34,741 bases of DNA from CAZOOA01 sp964581355. Lineage in GTDB: Bacteria; Bacillota; Dethiobacteria; DTU022; UBA8154. The notes under the pieces were generated by a model. The model searched no databases, was not told the DNA's origin, and worked only from the letters and a program-made list of their open reading frames with translations. The stretch is from the NCBI GenBank assembly GCA_964581355.1, contig CAZOOA010000026.1:1-34741 (forward strand), in the 5' to 3' direction. Numbering within the stretch: the stretch's first letter is position 1; the number at the start of each line of letters is the position of its first letter. Positions 16,289 through 24,210 of this stretch are shown here, piece after piece. Both the position numbers and the translations under genes were made by a program.

Positions 16289-17223
16289 AACGCATATCCC
16301 CTCGGCGTAATCATTCGCCCCCGGGAAACGTAGCTCTGGCTGTTGCCCACCAGGACCGTGCTGGTCATGTCGATCTCTTCCTCCAGCATGGTTTCCAGGG
16401 TCGTCAAACAGGTTGCTTCTCCCGGGCGTCCCGCATTGCGCACAATTCCCACGGGGGTGCTTCCGGCCCGGTATTGGGACAGGATTTCCTGTGCCTGGAT
16501 CACCTGCCGGGTGCGGCCGCGGCTTTTGGGGTTGTAGAGCACCACCACAAAATCCCCCTGGCCGGCCCGGTGCAGCCTCTCTTCCACCTTTTCCCAGGGG
16601 GTGAGCAGGTCGCTCAAGCTGATCACGGCAAAATCATGCATCAGCGGTGCCCCCAGGCCGGCAGCAGCGGCACTGGCGGCGGTTACACCGGGGATGATCT
16701 CCACTTGCAGCTCTGGGCAGGTCTCCTGGGCCACCTGGAGGGCAATGCCAGCCATGCCGTAGATCCCGGCATCCCCGCTGCTGACCAGGGAAGTCACTTT
16801 TCCACCGGCAGCTTCCTGCACCGCCCGGTGGCAGCGCTCCACCTCCCGGCGCATCCCCGAAGAAACCGTTTCCTTGTCCTGGAGCAGGTCTCCCAGCAAC
16901 TCCAGGTATAATTTGTAACCCACCACCACTTCGCTGGCTTCAATGGCTTTAACGGCCCGCAAAGTCATTTCTTCGCGGGTGCCGGGGCCAATACCAACCA
17001 CGTAGAGCATTCCAGTGCCGGCAAGTCGCTGGTCCTGCCGTGTCTTTTCAGTCTCGGTGCTCTCCCGGGCTGCTGCATGCTCCCCTGGGGATGTCTCCCT
17101 TGGGGACGTTGTCTCTGCTTGAGCGGACAGTTTGCCCCGGAGTTCTTTTGTTTCCCGGGTCTGCTGCTTGATTTTCTGTTCGGGTTGTATTTCTGTGTTC
17201 ATCATCTCGTCTTTATCTTTCAT
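16285..17223 (-). CDS. cbiH: Cobalt-precorrin-3B C17-methyltransferase with N-terminal extension
   Basis: The catalytic part is a SAM-dependent tetrapyrrole methylase that methylates C17 and drives ring contraction. It begins MLYVVGIGPGTREEMT at residue 72 (ATG at 17010). Further motifs are SSGDAGIYGMAG and IIPGVTAASAAAAGLGAPL. The preceding 71 residues are polar, rich in Glu, Gln, Thr and Arg, without Cys, and look disordered; they do not resemble the ferredoxin-like extension of CbiH60 proteins. I chose ATG 17223 because it overlaps the cbiG stop as ATGA, like most junctions in this operon. A start at 17010 is possible but has no good ribosome binding site and would leave an untypical 209-nt gap. 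Confidence 0.9.
   Translation of the reverse strand: MKDKDEMMNTEIQPEQKIKQQTRETKELRGKLSAQAETTSPRETSPGEHAAARESTETEKTRQDQRLAGTGMLYVVGIGPGTREEMTLRAVKAIEASEVVVGYKLYLELLGDLLQDKETVSSGMRREVERCHRAVQEAAGGKVTSLVSSGDAGIYGMAGIALQVAQETCPELQVEIIPGVTAASAAAAGLGAPLMHDFAVISLSDLLTPWEKVEERLHRAGQGDFVVVLYNPKSRGRTRQVIQAQEILSQYRAGSTPVGIVRNAGRPGEATCLTTLETMLEEEIDMTSTVLVGNSQSYVSRGRMITPRGYAL
17081..17110. repeat. Imperfect 15-bp tandem duplication inside the cbiH extension
   Basis: TCCCCTGGGGATGTC (17081-17095) is followed directly by TCCCTTGGGGACGTT (17096-17110), 12 of 15 bases identical. In the cbiH reading frame it gives the repeated TSPRE/TSPGE peptide, pointing to growth of the extension by slippage. Confidence 0.6.
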
Positions 17224-18317
17224 TCCAGCTCGCCCCCGTTCCATTTCACGGCGATCTCCCTTTCAGCCAGAGCCACCGTCACTTTTTTCCAGGTCAGTTT
17301 ATGAAGGATCATCTCCCCACAACCACTGCCCAGGTAGGCGCAGGGTTCGGCCACTGCACCTGTTCCCACTGCCTGGTGCACAAATTCAGAGTGGTCGAAA
17401 TGGTCTTCCAGCGCCCGCAGGTCATCCTTTTGGAAAAAGCGCACCGGCACACCCAGGATCTCCCCGGCTTCAAGCAGCCCGGCTTCATCGGCTTTGACTT
17501 CCAGGGAGGCCAACTGCTGCAGGGAGACCGGAACACGACAGCTTTGTTCCAAGGCCTGTTCCACAGCTTCCACGATGGCCCCTGCCGGGGTCCCCCGCCG
17601 GCAGCCCACTCCGGCCGTCAGGGTGCGGGGCCTGAGCAGGATCCGGGGAATCCCTTCCGCGGCCCGGGGCAAGTCCCGGCGGCTGCTGATCAAGACCAGG
17701 CCGTGGCAGGGCTTTGGCAGCAGTTCCTCTTCCCGGCGCAGCAGCAGGTGCTGCCCGGGAAACTCCAGTTGGATGTTTGGATCGGCATACACAGCTACCG
17801 GCTTCCCTTCCAGCTGGGCTGTGCTGATTTTTTTCAGATCCTGCAAGTTTTCCACTGACCAGCCCAAACGGGCTGCCAGCAGGTCGTAAGCCAGAAGACC
17901 GTGGCGGTCCGTGGAAGTGGTAATGACTGCAGTGGCACCGAGTTCCCGGGCCAGAAGCTCGGACAGATCGTTGGCCCCGCCCAGGTGCCCCGAAAGGAGG
18001 CTGACGGCAAAGCGCCCGGTGTCATCCACGACCACCACGGCCGGATCCTGTTCTTTGTCTTGCAAATAGGGAGCGATAACGCGCACCACAATCCCGGCGG
18101 CAGCGACAAAAATCAAGGCGTCAAAGCGGGGAAAAAGGGTCCCGACAAAGGTTTTCAGGTCTTCGTTAAAGGTTTGAACCTCCGGGCCGCGGCTTGCCTC
18201 CGGGAACCGTGCTTTAAGACCCGGGGGGATATACAGCGGGGCGGCGGGGAAAATGTCCCGGATACGCCCGGCCGTTTCCAACCCGGGAACTGTCACGGCA
18301 ATAAGGGCCATTTTCAC
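17220..18317 (-). CDS. cbiG: Cobalt-precorrin-5A hydrolase
   Basis: The 365-residue enzyme opens the delta-lactone of cobalt-precorrin-5A and releases acetaldehyde in the anaerobic pathway. The N-terminal domain has FVAAAGIVVR and the hallmark LLSGHLGGAND (near 108-118). A linker then leads to the C-terminal CbiG domain starting AGVGCRRGTP. The GTG start at 18317 overlaps the cbiF stop as GTGA and gives the usual family N-terminus (MK-hydrophobic-A). ATG 18311 with AAAGGAA six nt upstream is an alternative that removes two residues. Its stop overlaps the cbiH start. Confidence 0.94.
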   Translation of the reverse strand: MKMALIAVTVPGLETAGRIRDIFPAAPLYIPPGLKARFPEASRGPEVQTFNEDLKTFVGTLFPRFDALIFVAAAGIVVRVIAPYLQDKEQDPAVVVVDDTGRFAVSLLSGHLGGANDLSELLARELGATAVITTSTDRHGLLAYDLLAARLGWSVENLQDLKKISTAQLEGKPVAVYADPNIQLEFPGQHLLLRREEELLPKPCHGLVLISSRRDLPRAAEGIPRILLRPRTLTAGVGCRRGTPAGAIVEAVEQALEQSCRVPVSLQQLASLEVKADEAGLLEAGEILGVPVRFFQKDDLRALEDHFDHSEFVHQAVGTGAVAEPCAYLGSGCGEMILHKLTWKKVTVALAEREIAVKWNGGELE

Positions 18318-19090
18318 TTCCTTTCACCCCGGTAACCGTGGGAAAAATGTTTATCGTACAGCCTGGATAGCTGGTAGCGGTCACCTAAAAAGGGGCCGAC
18401 CAGGATCAATGCTGTGCGGTCGATTCCCGCTTCCCTCACTTTTTCGGCGATATCCCCCAGGGTCCCCTGGATGATGATCTCATCAGGCCAGGAAGCTTTC
18501 TGCACCACGGCGGCAGGGGTATCCGGTGCATAACCCTGGAGCAGTTCCTCCACCACCTGGTCCATCATCTGCACGCTTAAAAAAATCACCAGGGATGTGC
18601 CGTGGGCGGCCAGCCGGCTCAATTTTTCTTTTTCCGGGACCGGGGTCCGTCCCTCCATGCGGGTCAGGATTACCGTCTGCGCCACCCCGGGCAGGGTGTA
18701 TTCTTTCTGCAGGGAGGCAGCCGCAGCGGAAAAGGAACTGACCCCGGGCACCACTTCAAAACCTACTCCGGCTTCCTGGAGGCGATCCATCTGCTCCCGG
18801 ATCGCCCCGAACAGGCCCGGATCGCCCGTATGCACCCGGGCCACCGTGTTCCCCTCTTGAACGGCCCGGGTTATCACTTCGATTATCTCTTCCAGGTTCA
18901 TCCCAGCGCTGTCATAAACCAGGGCCCCTTGTTTGACATCTTCCACCACCCGGGGGTTGACCAGAGAACCGGTGTAAATGATCACATCAGCTTCCCGGAC
19001 CAGCCGGGCCCCTTTAACCGTGATCAAGTCAGGGTCTCCCGGTCCCGCCCCGATAAAATAGACTTTATTCTGCACAGTTTCTATGTTCAT
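18314..19090 (-). CDS. cbiF: Cobalt-precorrin-4 C11-methyltransferase
   Basis: The 258-residue SAM-dependent methylase adds the C11 methyl group. The SAM-binding loop VYFIGAGPGDPDLIT lies at 10-24; YTGSLVNP and RVHTGDPGLFGAI are the CbiF/CobM signatures, followed by VVPGVSSFSAAAASL. Length is normal. The ATG overlaps the cbiL stop as ATGA, and its own stop overlaps the cbiG GTG start. No regulatory element lies between these genes. Confidence 0.96.
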   Translation of the reverse strand: MNIETVQNKVYFIGAGPGDPDLITVKGARLVREADVIIYTGSLVNPRVVEDVKQGALVYDSAGMNLEEIIEVITRAVQEGNTVARVHTGDPGLFGAIREQMDRLQEAGVGFEVVPGVSSFSAAAASLQKEYTLPGVAQTVILTRMEGRTPVPEKEKLSRLAAHGTSLVIFLSVQMMDQVVEELLQGYAPDTPAAVVQKASWPDEIIIQGTLGDIAEKVREAGIDRTALILVGPFLGDRYQLSRLYDKHFSHGYRGERK

Positions 19091-19797
19091 AACTTCTCCT
19101 TCCTGGCCAGGATGAGGGAAAAATAGTTGACCGGCATCCCTTTCAGCGAGGCCAGGTCTGTTTCAATCCGCTCATCTTGATGGCCGCATCGGGTCACCAG
19201 GACGCTTTCCTGTAAAAAACCCGCTTCCTTTAGGCTGTCGATGATCCCGTCAACATCGCTGGACACTTTTAACAGGGCCAGGCTGTTTAAAGACTGTAAC
19301 CATCCCGGGTCGGGCCTGGAATTCCTGTTCCAGGGGACCAGGGTCATGGTTTCATCCCCTTCGGCAAGGGGAAATCCGGCGGCTGCAGCGGCGGCACAAA
19401 CCGAAGGAATGCCCGGCACCGTTTCCACAGGATAGCCCCAAGCGGTAATCCGTTTAAATATGTAAATGTAGGTGCTGTACAGCATGGGGTCGCCCACGGT
19501 TAAGAAGGCCGCGCTTTCTCCCCGGTCCAGTAGCTGGCGAACCTGCCGGGCTGCTTCATCCCAGCTTGCTTCCAGCTGCTCCCGGTCCCGGGTCATGGGG
19601 AAAAGCAGCTCGACCACCCGGGCCTCATCCCGGAGAAACCTTGCGGCAATGGAAAGAGCCAGGCTTTCTTTTTCCTGCCCGGCACGGGGGACAAAGACCG
19701 CATTGACTTGTTCCAGCACCCGGACGGCTTTCAGGGTCAAAAGCTCGGGGTCCCCCGGGCCTACACCCACGCCGTAAAAAATCCCTTGATCCTCCAC
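19087..19797 (-). CDS. cbiL: Cobalt-factor II C20-methyltransferase
   Basis: The 236-residue methylase puts the second methyl group on the ring at C20. Seen: VGVGPGDPELLTLKAV (10-25), the substrate-loop segment VFVPRAGQEKESLA, FLTVGDPMLYSTYIYIF and VPGIPSVCAAAAA. These fit CbiL/CobI rather than other tetrapyrrole methylases. The start is GTG 19797, with AAAGGGGG seven nt upstream, formed by the last codons of cbiT; the two genes are separated by 4 nt. Confidence 0.94.
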   Translation of the reverse strand: MEDQGIFYGVGVGPGDPELLTLKAVRVLEQVNAVFVPRAGQEKESLALSIAARFLRDEARVVELLFPMTRDREQLEASWDEAARQVRQLLDRGESAAFLTVGDPMLYSTYIYIFKRITAWGYPVETVPGIPSVCAAAAAAGFPLAEGDETMTLVPWNRNSRPDPGWLQSLNSLALLKVSSDVDGIIDSLKEAGFLQESVLVTRCGHQDERIETDLASLKGMPVNYFSLILARKEKL

Positions 19798-19801
19798 CTG
19801 T

Positions 19802-20401
19802 CTACCCCCTTTTCTCCGCCGATAAGATAAAAACCGGGTTCAGCGGTTTTAACATAGTCTGCCCGGCCAGAGCCTGGCCCCGGGAAATAGCGACATTGAT
19901 CACTGCCACCCGGGAAAAATCCAGCTGCTTCAAGGTCTCCAGGCAGCGGGAAAGGCTTTCCAGCAGGATACAGTTTAAGACCAGGATCCCCCCGGGCTGC
20001 AGCAATTCCCGGCTGGCCTGCAGGATCTCTTCCATGGATCCGCCGGTGCCGCCGATAACAATGCGGTCAGCAGGACCCAGACCCTCCAGGGCTTCCGGGG
20101 CGCGCCCGCAGATCACTTTCAGGTTTTCCACCCCGAAAACCCGGGCGTTTTCCCGGATCAAGCGGGCCCCTTCCGCTTCCTTTTCCACGGCCGTGACCCG
20201 GCCCCGCTTTAGGAGCAGGGCAGATTCGATGGCAATGGTCCCCGTCCCTGCACCCACATCAACCACGTGGCTGTCCGGCTTGAGGCGCAGCCGGGAAAGG
20301 GTCAGGCAGCGGATTTCTTCCTTGGTCATGGGGATATCCCCCCGGATAAAACGTTCGTCCGGGATGCCGGGGGTGATGAACTCCCAGGTTTTTTCGTTCA
20401 T
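19802..20401 (-). CDS. cbiT: Cobalt-precorrin-7 C15-methyltransferase (decarboxylating)
   Basis: The 199-residue Rossmann-fold methyltransferase methylates C15 and removes the acetate carboxyl at C12. It is a different fold from the other methylases here. The N-terminal motif GIPDERFIRGDIPMTKEEIR (12-31) and the SAM site VVDVGAGTGTIAIE (46-59) are typical of CbiT. CbiE, which methylates C5, is encoded directly upstream; in aerobic bacteria the two are fused as CobL. ATG overlaps the cbiE stop as ATGA. Confidence 0.95.
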   Translation of the reverse strand: MNEKTWEFITPGIPDERFIRGDIPMTKEEIRCLTLSRLRLKPDSHVVDVGAGTGTIAIESALLLKRGRVTAVEKEAEGARLIRENARVFGVENLKVICGRAPEALEGLGPADRIVIGGTGGSMEEILQASRELLQPGGILVLNCILLESLSRCLETLKQLDFSRVAVINVAISRGQALAGQTMLKPLNPVFILSAEKRG

Positions 20402-21033
20402 GATAGGATCACCATCACATTCAGTTCCCCCACCTGCAGGTCACAGCCTGAAGCCAAAGTTGTACTGTATATTTTCTCCTCCGGGTAGGAAAGGTTTTCA
20501 CCCACAAATACCCGGCGCTCACCGATACCGGCCTGGAGCAGCCGGGCGCATACCGCTGCGGGTGTCTGCCTGCGGTCGGTAAAAATCCCCACCCGCGCAT
20601 ATTCCTCTACGGTGCGGACCAGGGACTGTTCATCCCGGCCGTGCAGGCTGATAATGGAGGCATCGTTCCAGGGCAGGCCCAAGCGGGCAAAAAAATACTG
20701 CAGTGCACTGATCCCCGGGATCACTTCCAATTCTGCTTCGGAAAACCGGCGCTTTAGAGGCTGCAGCAGGCTGAACAGCCCGGGGTCGCCGGAAACCAGA
20801 ACGCCAACCTGCCGGCTGCGGTACTGGTCCTGAATATAGTCCAAAAGCGAAGGAATGTCCGAGTCCACCGCTTTTCGTTCTCCGTCAAAGTCGGGGAACA
20901 GGGCCTGGTTCCTTTCGCCCCCCACCAGCACCCGGCAGCGCTGGACCCGCTGAGAAACAGCGGGCAGAACATATTCAGGGGCACCGGGCCCCACACCCAG
21001 GACAAAGATTTTGCCTGCGCCTTCCAGCATCAT
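20398..21033 (-). CDS. cbiE: Cobalt-precorrin-7 C5-methyltransferase
   Basis: The 211-residue tetrapyrrole methylase acts at C5. Seen: FVLGVGPGAPEYVLPA (10-25), LVSGDPGLFSLL and VIPGISALQYFFARLGLPW, followed by ISLHGR, which is characteristic of CbiE/CobL-N. The first two codons are both ATG (21033 and 21030), the first overlapping the cbiD stop. Its stop overlaps the cbiT start, which fits joint action of E and T on the same intermediate. Confidence 0.94.
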   Translation of the reverse strand: MMLEGAGKIFVLGVGPGAPEYVLPAVSQRVQRCRVLVGGERNQALFPDFDGERKAVDSDIPSLLDYIQDQYRSRQVGVLVSGDPGLFSLLQPLKRRFSEAELEVIPGISALQYFFARLGLPWNDASIISLHGRDEQSLVRTVEEYARVGIFTDRRQTPAAVCARLLQAGIGERRVFVGENLSYPEEKIYSTTLASGCDLQVGELNVMVILS

Positions 21034-22148
21034 CGCAGCACCTCCTGCATTTCTTTTGCCGGGGCGTCCATTCCCAGGATGCCCCGGTCCAGGCTGAACA
21101 GCACCGTTCCCACGTTGAAAGCGCCGGAGCCATGCTCCCGGGCCCGGGTGCTGACCCGGGCGGCAAAGCGGTCAAACAGATCCGCAACAGGAATTCGGTC
21201 CAGGATTTCCAGCATTGCTTCCGTCGTGCTGCAGCGGTACAGGTCCTGCACCATTTCGGCCGAAGCGCCCAGCAGCACAGCATGAGCGGCGATTACTTCA
21301 AAACGTCCATCGGCCGTGCGGCTGTGGGTCTGGAAAATTCCGGCCGCCACCTTGAAGAGCTTGCCCAGGTGCCCTACCAGCAGCACGTTTTTGACCCCAT
21401 GTTCCAGGCAGCGATCCAGGGCAAAGCCGACCTCGTTGCCCATGCGGATAACCCGGCCGGGATCCAGGGTGAGGGTGCCGCAGGCCACCTTTTTGCCGTG
21501 ATTTCCCGGGACCAGGACCAGGCCTTCTTTTCCCACTTCCTCCACCACCTGACCCACTTCCAAAGCCAGGGTCTCCTTGAAAGCATGATCGGACATGGGT
21601 TCCACCAGCCCGGTAGTCCCCAGGATAGAAAGCCCTCCCTGGATCCCCAGGCGGTCGTTAAAGGTCTTTTCCGCCAGCTTCTCCCCGCCGGGAATGCTGA
21701 TTTCCACCCGCACCCCCCGGCCCGGGGGCAGGACCTCTGCCACCTCTTTGTGAATCATGGACAGGGGGACCGGGTTAATGGCCGGCTGGCCGGGAGGAAC
21801 AGGAAGCCCGGGACGGACCACCCGGCCGATACCTTCACCGGCGGCGATCTCGATGCCGGGAGCCTCGCGTTCCCGGGCACGGGCGAAAACAAGGGCCCCT
21901 GCGGTCACATCAGGGTCATCCCCGCTGTCTTTTCGCACCGCACAAACAGCTCCTCCCGGCACTTTTCCCACTCGTTCCAGCTCCAGGTTCAGCTGCACCC
22001 CGGCCGGGGTATCGATACGGATCCGGTTTACGTTTTCACCGCTAAACAGGGCATAAACGGCCGCCTTTGCCGCCGCTGCGGCACAGGAACCCGTGGTATA
22101 GCCCCGCCTTAATTTTTTTCCGCCTTTTACCGTGTACATGCCGCTCAA
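21030..22148 (-). CDS. cbiD: Cobalt-precorrin-5B C1-methyltransferase
   Basis: The 372-residue protein methylates C1 in the anaerobic pathway, in a fold unrelated to the other methylases. The diagnostic start LRRGYTTGSCAAAAAKAA lies near 13-30; GSGDDPDVTAG-like sequence (KDSGDDPDVTAG) and ILGTTGLVEPMSDHAF follow. The start is uncertain: TTG 22148 with GAGG eight nt upstream, or ATG 22139, with little effect on the protein. It follows cbiC after 38 nt, one of the few small gaps in the operon. Confidence 0.95.
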   Translation of the reverse strand: MSGMYTVKGGKKLRRGYTTGSCAAAAAKAAVYALFSGENVNRIRIDTPAGVQLNLELERVGKVPGGAVCAVRKDSGDDPDVTAGALVFARAREREAPGIEIAAGEGIGRVVRPGLPVPPGQPAINPVPLSMIHKEVAEVLPPGRGVRVEISIPGGEKLAEKTFNDRLGIQGGLSILGTTGLVEPMSDHAFKETLALEVGQVVEEVGKEGLVLVPGNHGKKVACGTLTLDPGRVIRMGNEVGFALDRCLEHGVKNVLLVGHLGKLFKVAAGIFQTHSRTADGRFEVIAAHAVLLGASAEMVQDLYRCSTTEAMLEILDRIPVADLFDRFAARVSTRAREHGSGAFNVGTVLFSLDRGILGMDAPAKEMQEVLR

Positions 22149-22186
22149 CTCGTTCGCCTCGAAATGAGATAAAGTTTCTGCTACCG

Positions 22187-22813
22187 TTACCTGATCATGT
22201 GCAAAATCGCGTGAAAGATGGCCACGGCCACCGGGCTGCCGCCCTTGCGTCCCCGGGTACAGATATAGGGAAGGTCCGTCTTGGCCAGGTCTTCTTTCGA
22301 TTCTTCCGCCCCGACAAAGCCCACGGGAACACCGACCACCAGGGCCGGTTCCACCTGACCTTTATCCGCCAGGCGCAGCAACTCAAATAAAGCCGTGGGC
22401 GCATTGCCGATCAGGTAAATTCCCCGGGGAAACTGTTCAGCAGCCAGAAGAATATTGGCCATGGACCGGGTTATATTTCGCTCCGCTGCCAGTTCTTTGA
22501 CCCGGTCCGTATCCACAAAACAGGCCAGCTGGCTGTAAAAGGGTTCCAGCAAAGGACGGCTGATCCCCGCCAGAATCATCCGGGTGTCGGCCACTACCGG
22601 GCAGCCGCCTGCCAGAAGGGCCTGCCGGGCGCTTTCCACCGCGCCGGGAGACACTATCATGTTCTCGGCAAAATCAAAATCTGCCGTGGTATGAATCACC
22701 CGCTTGACAATGGGTTTTATTGCCGGGTCCAGCTCCTTTTCCCCCAGAATGTTATCGATTATATTCATACTCTGCTGCTCAATGGCTTTGGGATCCGTTA
22801 CAAAGTCCCTCAT
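22187..22813 (-). CDS. cbiC: Cobalt-precorrin-8 methylmutase
   Basis: The 208-residue enzyme moves the methyl group from C11 to C12 to give cobyrinate. The catalytic histidine is H41 in RVIHTTADFDF (38-48). Further signatures are VSPGAVESA, DTRMILAGI, GNAPTALFEL and the VGVPVGFVGAEESK stretch. Full length with no interruption. ATG overlaps the cbiA stop as ATGA. Confidence 0.96.
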   Translation of the reverse strand: MRDFVTDPKAIEQQSMNIIDNILGEKELDPAIKPIVKRVIHTTADFDFAENMIVSPGAVESARQALLAGGCPVVADTRMILAGISRPLLEPFYSQLACFVDTDRVKELAAERNITRSMANILLAAEQFPRGIYLIGNAPTALFELLRLADKGQVEPALVVGVPVGFVGAEESKEDLAKTDLPYICTRGRKGGSPVAVAIFHAILHMIR

Positions 22814-24210
22814 AAGGAATCTTTAATTCTCCTTTTCCGGTATTCAAGTCCTCTCTGCAGCAGGGAACGAGGCACGGAGAGGTTGGCGTAAAAATGCAGG
22901 TGGGGATAGGCAGCCAGCATCCGGCCGGCCTGAACACCGCAGGACCATGTCTTTTCCCTTGCTTCATCGCGGATCTTGTGCACATTCATGCTGAACAGGT
23001 GCTCCTGGGTATCCCGCAACAGGGAATAATGGAACTCATGACCACGGAAGCAGGTTCCCGCCGGGCCCAGGAGATTATCACGCTTGTTTTCCACTTCGAC
23101 ATATCCAAAACGCTGCAGGCGGTCGGTCATAAAGGTGGTGCCCGGGAAGGCACCGGCCATGGAATAGGCCCTGTCTTCCCGGTCCTGCACCTGCCGGGAA
23201 AGATAGATTAGTCCCCCGCACTCCCCGTAAACGGGCAGGCCCCGGCGTACAGCATCCCGAACCGCCTGCCGCATGGGCGCATTTTCCTCCAGCTCCCCGG
23301 CGAATACTTCCGGGAAACCGCCCCCAATGAGCAGCAAGTCGGCCTCACTAGGCAGCATTTCATCATTTAATGGGCTGAAAAAGGACAATTCCGCCCCCAA
23401 CTCTCCCAAAAGTTCCAGGTTGTCCCAGTAGTAAAAATGAAAGGCCCGGTCAAAAGCCACGGCTACGCAGAGGTCCCCTACGGGTTTTTGTTCAGGCAGC
23501 CCCAGGGGAACAGAAAAAGAGGCGTATCTCCGGGCCAGCTGTTCCAGGCCCTCCAGGTCCAGGTGATCCCGGACCAGGTCCCCGAGCAGATCCAGTTTCT
23601 GATCCAGGTCCTGTAGTTCCCCCCGGGGCACCAGGCCCAGGTGGCGATCGGGCAGGGAAATATTTTTCGCCGGGGGCAGGTAGCCATAAACCCGGACACC
23701 GGTATCCCGCTCAATGGCTGTTTGCAGCAGCTGGTAATGCCTCTGACCGGAGACATTGTTCAGGATCACCCCCTGCAAATTCACTTCGGGGTCATAATCA
23801 CGGTAGCCCAACACCATGGCAGCAGCGCTGGCCGCCATAGCCCTGGCATCCAGGACGAGAACTACGGGCGCCTGCAGCACTTTGGCGATATGGGCCGTGC
23901 TGCCCCGGTCCTTTAACGTCCCGGCTCCGTCATAGAGACCCATGACTCCCTCGATCACGCAAAGGTCTGCCGGGCTCCCGCTGCGGAAAAACAGCTGCCG
24001 GATGGTCTCTTCTTCCAGCATCCACCCGTCCAGGTTGCGGCACCTGCGCCCGGTGATATGGGTGTGAAAGGCAGGGTCAATATAATCGGGTCCGACTTTG
24101 AATGGCTGAATTTTCATGGAGCGGGCCAGGGCATGCATCAGCCCCATGGAAAGCGTAGTCTTCCCTGCGCCGCTGTGGGTCCCGGCCAGGATAATCCGCG
24201 GTATTTTCAG
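22810..24210 (-). CDS. cbiA: Cobyrinate a,c-diamide synthase, CTG start
   Basis: The 466-residue ATP-dependent amidotransferase amidates the a and c side chains with glutamine. The first ATG (24147) would cut off the P-loop GTHSGAGKT (10-18 in the full protein). The frame is open further upstream, and the only start-like codon giving the family N-terminus (x-KIPRIILAGTHSGAGKT) is CTG at 24210-24208. GGGGGTG lies 8 nt before it, and it overlaps the cobQ stop as CTGA, just as ATGA is used elsewhere. The C-terminal glutamine amidotransferase domain has its nucleophile C331 in YGECGGLIYLS. An ATG-to-CTG sequencing error cannot be excluded. Confidence 0.93.
   Translation of the reverse strand: MKIPRIILAGTHSGAGKTTLSMGLMHALARSMKIQPFKVGPDYIDPAFHTHITGRRCRNLDGWMLEEETIRQLFFRSGSPADLCVIEGVMGLYDGAGTLKDRGSTAHIAKVLQAPVVLVLDARAMAASAAAMVLGYRDYDPEVNLQGVILNNVSGQRHYQLLQTAIERDTGVRVYGYLPPAKNISLPDRHLGLVPRGELQDLDQKLDLLGDLVRDHLDLEGLEQLARRYASFSVPLGLPEQKPVGDLCVAVAFDRAFHFYYWDNLELLGELGAELSFFSPLNDEMLPSEADLLLIGGGFPEVFAGELEENAPMRQAVRDAVRRGLPVYGECGGLIYLSRQVQDREDRAYSMAGAFPGTTFMTDRLQRFGYVEVENKRDNLLGPAGTCFRGHEFHYSLLRDTQEHLFSMNVHKIRDEAREKTWSCGVQAGRMLAAYPHLHFYANLSVPRSLLQRGLEYRKRRIKDSL

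Noticed and set aside
21132..22112. Plus-strand ORF of 326 residues antisense to cbiD
   Set aside because: It lies wholly within cbiD, which has clear family motifs. The antisense product is His/Gln/Gly-rich without domains and has no ribosome binding site; long antisense frames are expected in GC-rich genes.
22810..24147. cbiA as a truncated gene lacking its P-loop
   Set aside because: The frame continues upstream and encodes the P-loop; a CTG start explains the apparent truncation.
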